Below are positions 60,852 through 64,000 of a stretch of 64,000 nt of DNA, piece after piece. The DNA is from Streptomyces sp. NBC_00691 (GTDB lineage Bacteria > Actinomycetota > Actinomycetes > Streptomycetales > Streptomycetaceae): assembly GCF_036226665.1 (NCBI RefSeq), contig NZ_CP109007.1, positions 6,944,001-7,008,000 of the forward strand, given 5' to 3'. Made by a program: the position numbers and the translations under genes. The first letter of the stretch is position 1; every line of letters begins with the position of its first letter. The notes beneath the pieces were generated by a model. That model made no database searches. It was not told where the DNA came from and saw nothing but the letters and a program-made list of their open reading frames with translations.

Positions 60852-63777
60852 GCGCCGTCGCCAGCTGCGCCCGCGAACGGACGTCGAGCTTCTGGTAGAT
60901 CCGGGTCAGCCGCGCCTCGACCGTCTTCACGCTCAGATACAGCTTCGCCGCCGCCTCCTGGTTGCTGGCGCCCTGCCCCACGAGACGGGCGAGCCGCAGC
61001 TCGGCCTCCGTCAGCGAGGACAGCGCGGGGAGCGCCTCCTCACCGCCGGAACCGCCCCCGGGACTCTCGCCCGCCGAGCCCGCCGGCGACTCGCAGGCCA
61101 GCGCGAGCCACGGGGTGGCCCCGGCCCGCTCGAACACCGATGCCGCCGTCTGCAGCGCGCTCTGCGCCGCCGACCTCCGCCGTCTGCGGCGCTCCACCCG
61201 GGCCAGGGCGATCAGCGCCCGCCCCCGCTCCAGCGGCAGCCCGGCCCGGCCGAAGTCCTCGGCCGTGCGGGTGAGCAGCTGCGCCGCCTCGTCCGTACGC
61301 CCCTCCGCCGCGAGCCAGAGGGCGTACGCCCGGTCGCAGCCGAGCAGCACCGTGGACCGGCCGAGCCGGGCCGCCACCGGGCGTACCTCGTCGAGGAGGG
61401 CCAGCGCCTCGTCGCCCGCGTCATGGGCGAGCAGCGCCTCGGCGAGCTCCTCGTGCCAGCGCAGCATCGACGGATCGACGGTCGACTGGGCGCGCTCGTC
61501 GGCCTGGACGCGCCGCAGGGTCTCCAGGGCGGCGGCGACGTCTCCGTTGATCAGCTGGACGCGGCCCAGCGCGTACCGGCTGCGGGAGAGGAAGACCCGG
61601 TCGCCCTCCTCCTCCGAGGCCTGGACGCTGCGCCGGGCGTAGCTGGCCGCCCGCGCGAAGCTCCCGCCGGCCGTCTCCGCGAGCGCCAGCGTGTACCAGG
61701 CGGGCCCGGGGGAGAGACCCGCCTCCAGGGTGAGCGCGAGCGACTGACCGGCGTGCGCGAGGGCGGCCGCGCAGGCGCCCCTGCGGGACTCGACGGCGGC
61801 CAGCGTGGAGAACAGCTCGATCGTGTCCTCCACCGAACCGCGCCGCTGGACCAGGGGCAGCAGTGCGTTCAGTTCGTCCCGGGCGTCCGTCAGCCGGTCG
61901 TCGAACAGGGCATGACGGATCGTCAGGATCTGTGCGGCGTTACGGATTCCGAGGGGCCGCTCGGCCAGCTCCAGGGCCCGCGCCTGCGCGAGCACCGCCT
62001 CCGCGTCCGGTTCACCGAGAGCCCGCTCCATCCGTGCCTGGACGGTCAGCGCCTGCGCCGCCGTCCGTGGATCGCCCATGGAAGCGGCCAGTGCGGCCGA
62101 TTCGACGGCCGCCGTCCGCGAGCGCTGCGGATCGCCGTCCGCGAGCACGTACTTGACGGCCAGCCGGAGCTGTACGGCGGCTCTCAGGGCCGTGTCGCCC
62201 TCCGAGTCCTCCATCGCGTGGACGTACATCTCGTCGAGTCCGGTCAGCCCCTGCCCCGCCGTGTCGAGGACGGCGAGCCGCGCCCTGACCCGGTCGGAGG
62301 GCACCGCGTCCCGGGCGAGCAGATCGGTGGCGGCCCGCATGGCGAGATCGGCGCGGGCCGCGCGGGCGGCCTCCTCGGCGGCGTCCACGAGCCGTGAGAT
62401 CCGCCGTGTCCCGTGGCGACCCGGCGTCGACTCGGCGGCCAGCAGGGCGAGTTCGGCCGCGAGCGCGCTGTTCCCGCGACGCCGGGCCAGGTCGGCGGCG
62501 TTCGCGACCTCGGCCGCGAGGTCCTCGTCCGGGCTGTCGGTTGCCAGTGCCCTGTGCCGTACCGCCTCCACCGGGTCGTCCACGACCTCCGCGAGGGCCG
62601 CGTGCCCGGCGCTCCGCTCGGCCCAACAAGCGTCGTGCACCAGGGTGGAGGGCAGCAGCCCCGCGGTGAAGGTCACCGAACCGTCCTCGGCCAGCGACAC
62701 GAGTCCGGCCCGCTCGGCCGCCGCGAGGTCCGCCTCCGCGTTGGGCCGCCCCGCCCGCCGTACCAGCGTCGAGGACGGACGCAGCGCGAGGGCGGCGAGC
62801 AGCAGGGTCTCCCGTACGGCGAGGGGCGCGGCGCCCAGCAGCTGCCGGGCGAGGTCGCGGGCGCGCCCGGAGAGCGTCAGCGCCTCGGCGTGGTGCACCG
62901 GGGTGCGCGCGTCGGCGAGCGAGCGGCCCACGGCCAGTGCGAGCCGCGGATTGCCGCCGCTGGCGCGGTGGATGCGGCCGGCCATCCGGGAGGGCAGCCG
63001 GTGATGGATGAGGAGTTCGGCGATCTCGTCGGCGTGCAGCGGCGGCACCAGCAGCACGTCCGCCTCGGACGGCACCCAGAGGTGGGCGGCGTGCGGATCG
63101 TCGGGGCGGTGGGGTGCGCGGTAGGGCTCGCCCGCCTCGCCGTACGGCTCAGGGGTCTCGACGGCCACCACCCGCAGCGCGGGCGGCGCGAGGTGGAGGG
63201 CGAAGCGGAGCAGGTCGGCGCTGTCCGCGTCGACGTGCTGGACGCCGTCGACGACGAGGAGCACCGGTCCCCGGCGGGTCAGGGTCCGGAGGATCTGGGC
63301 GATGCCGAGCCGCAGTGCGATCGGGTCCCAGCCGCCGGCGTCGAGCGGCGCCTCGCGGCAGAGCATGGCGACGGCGGTGCGCTGGGGCCCGGGCAGCTCG
63401 TCGAAGACCGCAGAGACCTCGGGCCCGGTGGAGGCCTTGTCGGTCGGGCGGGGCTCACGGCGCCTGCCGACGCGCGGATGCGGCAGGCTCACGGTCGCCG
63501 CCACCGAGGCCACGAGCGCGGCGGCCGACGCCCCGGGTATCTCGCGGTCGGACGGGAGTGTCGCCAGCCAGAGCACGGTCTCGCCGCGTGCCTCGGCGCG
63601 GGTCGCCCCGGCGAGCGCGAGCTCGGTCTTGCCGACACCGGCGGGTCCGGTGAGCAGGGCGCGGCCCCGGGTGTGGAGGGCGCGTTCGAGGCGGCGGAGG
63701 AGCTCTTCGCGGCCCACCGGCGCCGGGGGTCCCCCCGGACCCGTGGGGCGCAGGGCGAGGTACGGAGCTGTCGTCAC
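60841..63777 (-). CDS. LAL-type LuxR family regulator with NTPase domain
   Basis: 978-residue large ATP-binding LuxR-type activator. An N-terminal AAA/STAND NTPase has Walker A LLTGPAGVGKTELAL and Walker B VLLVVDGVQHVD, and the GNPRLALAVG motif. A long helical-repeat middle follows. The C-terminal LuxR helix-turn-helix is LTEAELRLARLVGQGASNQE, AAAKLYLSVKTVEARLTRIY, QKLDVRSRAQL. The GTG at 63777 has GGAGGTGA. These regulators usually activate neighbouring genes on ligand binding. The gene ends inside the caspase gene end, so they may influence each other through antisense transcription. Confidence 0.9.
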   Translation of the reverse strand: MTTAPYLALRPTGPGGPPAPVGREELLRRLERALHTRGRALLTGPAGVGKTELALAGATRAEARGETVLWLATLPSDREIPGASAAALVASVAATVSLPHPRVGRRREPRPTDKASTGPEVSAVFDELPGPQRTAVAMLCREAPLDAGGWDPIALRLGIAQILRTLTRRGPVLLVVDGVQHVDADSADLLRFALHLAPPALRVVAVETPEPYGEAGEPYRAPHRPDDPHAAHLWVPSEADVLLVPPLHADEIAELLIHHRLPSRMAGRIHRASGGNPRLALAVGRSLADARTPVHHAEALTLSGRARDLARQLLGAAPLAVRETLLLAALALRPSSTLVRRAGRPNAEADLAAAERAGLVSLAEDGSVTFTAGLLPSTLVHDACWAERSAGHAALAEVVDDPVEAVRHRALATDSPDEDLAAEVANAADLARRRGNSALAAELALLAAESTPGRHGTRRISRLVDAAEEAARAARADLAMRAATDLLARDAVPSDRVRARLAVLDTAGQGLTGLDEMYVHAMEDSEGDTALRAAVQLRLAVKYVLADGDPQRSRTAAVESAALAASMGDPRTAAQALTVQARMERALGEPDAEAVLAQARALELAERPLGIRNAAQILTIRHALFDDRLTDARDELNALLPLVQRRGSVEDTIELFSTLAAVESRRGACAAALAHAGQSLALTLEAGLSPGPAWYTLALAETAGGSFARAASYARRSVQASEEEGDRVFLSRSRYALGRVQLINGDVAAALETLRRVQADERAQSTVDPSMLRWHEELAEALLAHDAGDEALALLDEVRPVAARLGRSTVLLGCDRAYALWLAAEGRTDEAAQLLTRTAEDFGRAGLPLERGRALIALARVERRRRRRSAAQSALQTAASVFERAGATPWLALACESPAGSAGESPGGGSGGEEALPALSSLTEAELRLARLVGQGASNQEAAAKLYLSVKTVEARLTRIYQKLDVRSRAQLATALRP

Positions 63778-64000
63778 TGTCCATCACCTCCGGCGCGCTC
63801 GGGCCCCCGGCCCATGAGCCCCGTGGGCAGAGAATACGGAGCCCACCCGTGGAGTCCAGGCCCTGTGTCCGGCATTCGGACAGGGCACCCCGGCGGGGCG
63901 GCGGCCCGGAACGCCAGGACGCGCCCGTGGTATAGACCACGAGCGCGTCGCTGACCAGCAATGATGCTGATGTGGGGGGTGGTTCGGTGGTGGAGCGGTG
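63778..64000. other. Upstream region of the LAL gene and right edge
   Basis: No complete gene. A frame opening ATGATGCTGATGTGG at 63961 runs rightwards off the window for 13 codons (MMLMWGVVRWWSG); it may be the start of the next gene or chance. I cannot place a promoter for the LAL gene with confidence. Confidence 0.4.

Overview
The window is high-GC actinobacterial chromosome and fits Streptomyces best. Almost every third codon position is G or C, GTG starts are common, and genes are chained by 4-bp GTGA overlaps. Content typical of that genus includes a class E sortase, a GH64 glucanase, Rrf2/MarR/TetR/LAL regulators, an encapsulin with DyP peroxidase, and a ClpC-like ATPase. I saw no rRNA, tRNA, transposase, phage or CRISPR signal.

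Layout. 1-6.4 kb: the 5' part of a YtcJ-like hydrolase divergent from a TetR regulator, then a catabolic operon (MarR regulator, SDR, amidohydrolase, acyl-CoA ligase, MaoC hydratase). Its gene set matches the p-hydroxycinnamate (cou) pathway of Rhodococcus, and a perfect double operator sits between the regulator and the operon. 6.4-12.4 kb: cell-wall and signalling genes (peptidoglycan-binding protein, sortase E, an orphan response regulator, a winged-helix-like protein, and a PAS-domain sensor gene broken by one frameshift). An 11-bp-period direct repeat recurs in three of the intergenic regions. 12.5-21.9 kb: a large secreted subtilase, an Rrf2 regulator with twin 21-bp operators in front of an NmrA-like reductase, a DUF4230 protein, a GH64 glucanase under a LacI-type palindrome, and a methyltransferase coupled to a 32-codon ORF. 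22-30.5 kb: a surface-glycan/redox block (GT87, molybdopterin oxidoreductase, methyltransferase, DUF2064, GT2, two-component system, epimerase) with one 14-bp motif shared by two of its promoters. 30.6-41.8 kb: mostly housekeeping genes (VOC, GNAT, pirin, AhpD-like, DUF1275, EF-hand, RecQ, YhgE-like permease, Clp ATPase). 41.9-51.5 kb: FdhD with an FdhF/YdeP oxidoreductase, DyP carrying an encapsulin targeting tail next to the encapsulin shell gene, a DUF1345 membrane protein, a phytoene-dehydrogenase-like flavoprotein, a GreA-like protein and a beta-lactamase-fold serine hydrolase.

The most striking part is 52.3-60.9 kb. It holds a 1793-residue protein with two NTPase domains and a C-terminal trypsin domain, a second free-standing trypsin-like protease, a NUC-type endonuclease homologue with the catalytic DRGH histidine replaced by arginine, and a divergent caspase-fold protease. 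A 978-residue LAL-type LuxR regulator overlaps the caspase gene tail to tail. This resembles the STAND/trypsin/caspase biological-conflict systems described by comparative genomics in multicellular bacteria. Here three protease domains, two NTPase modules and a possibly inactivated nuclease are packed together, and it is my main candidate for an undescribed defence or programmed-death system.
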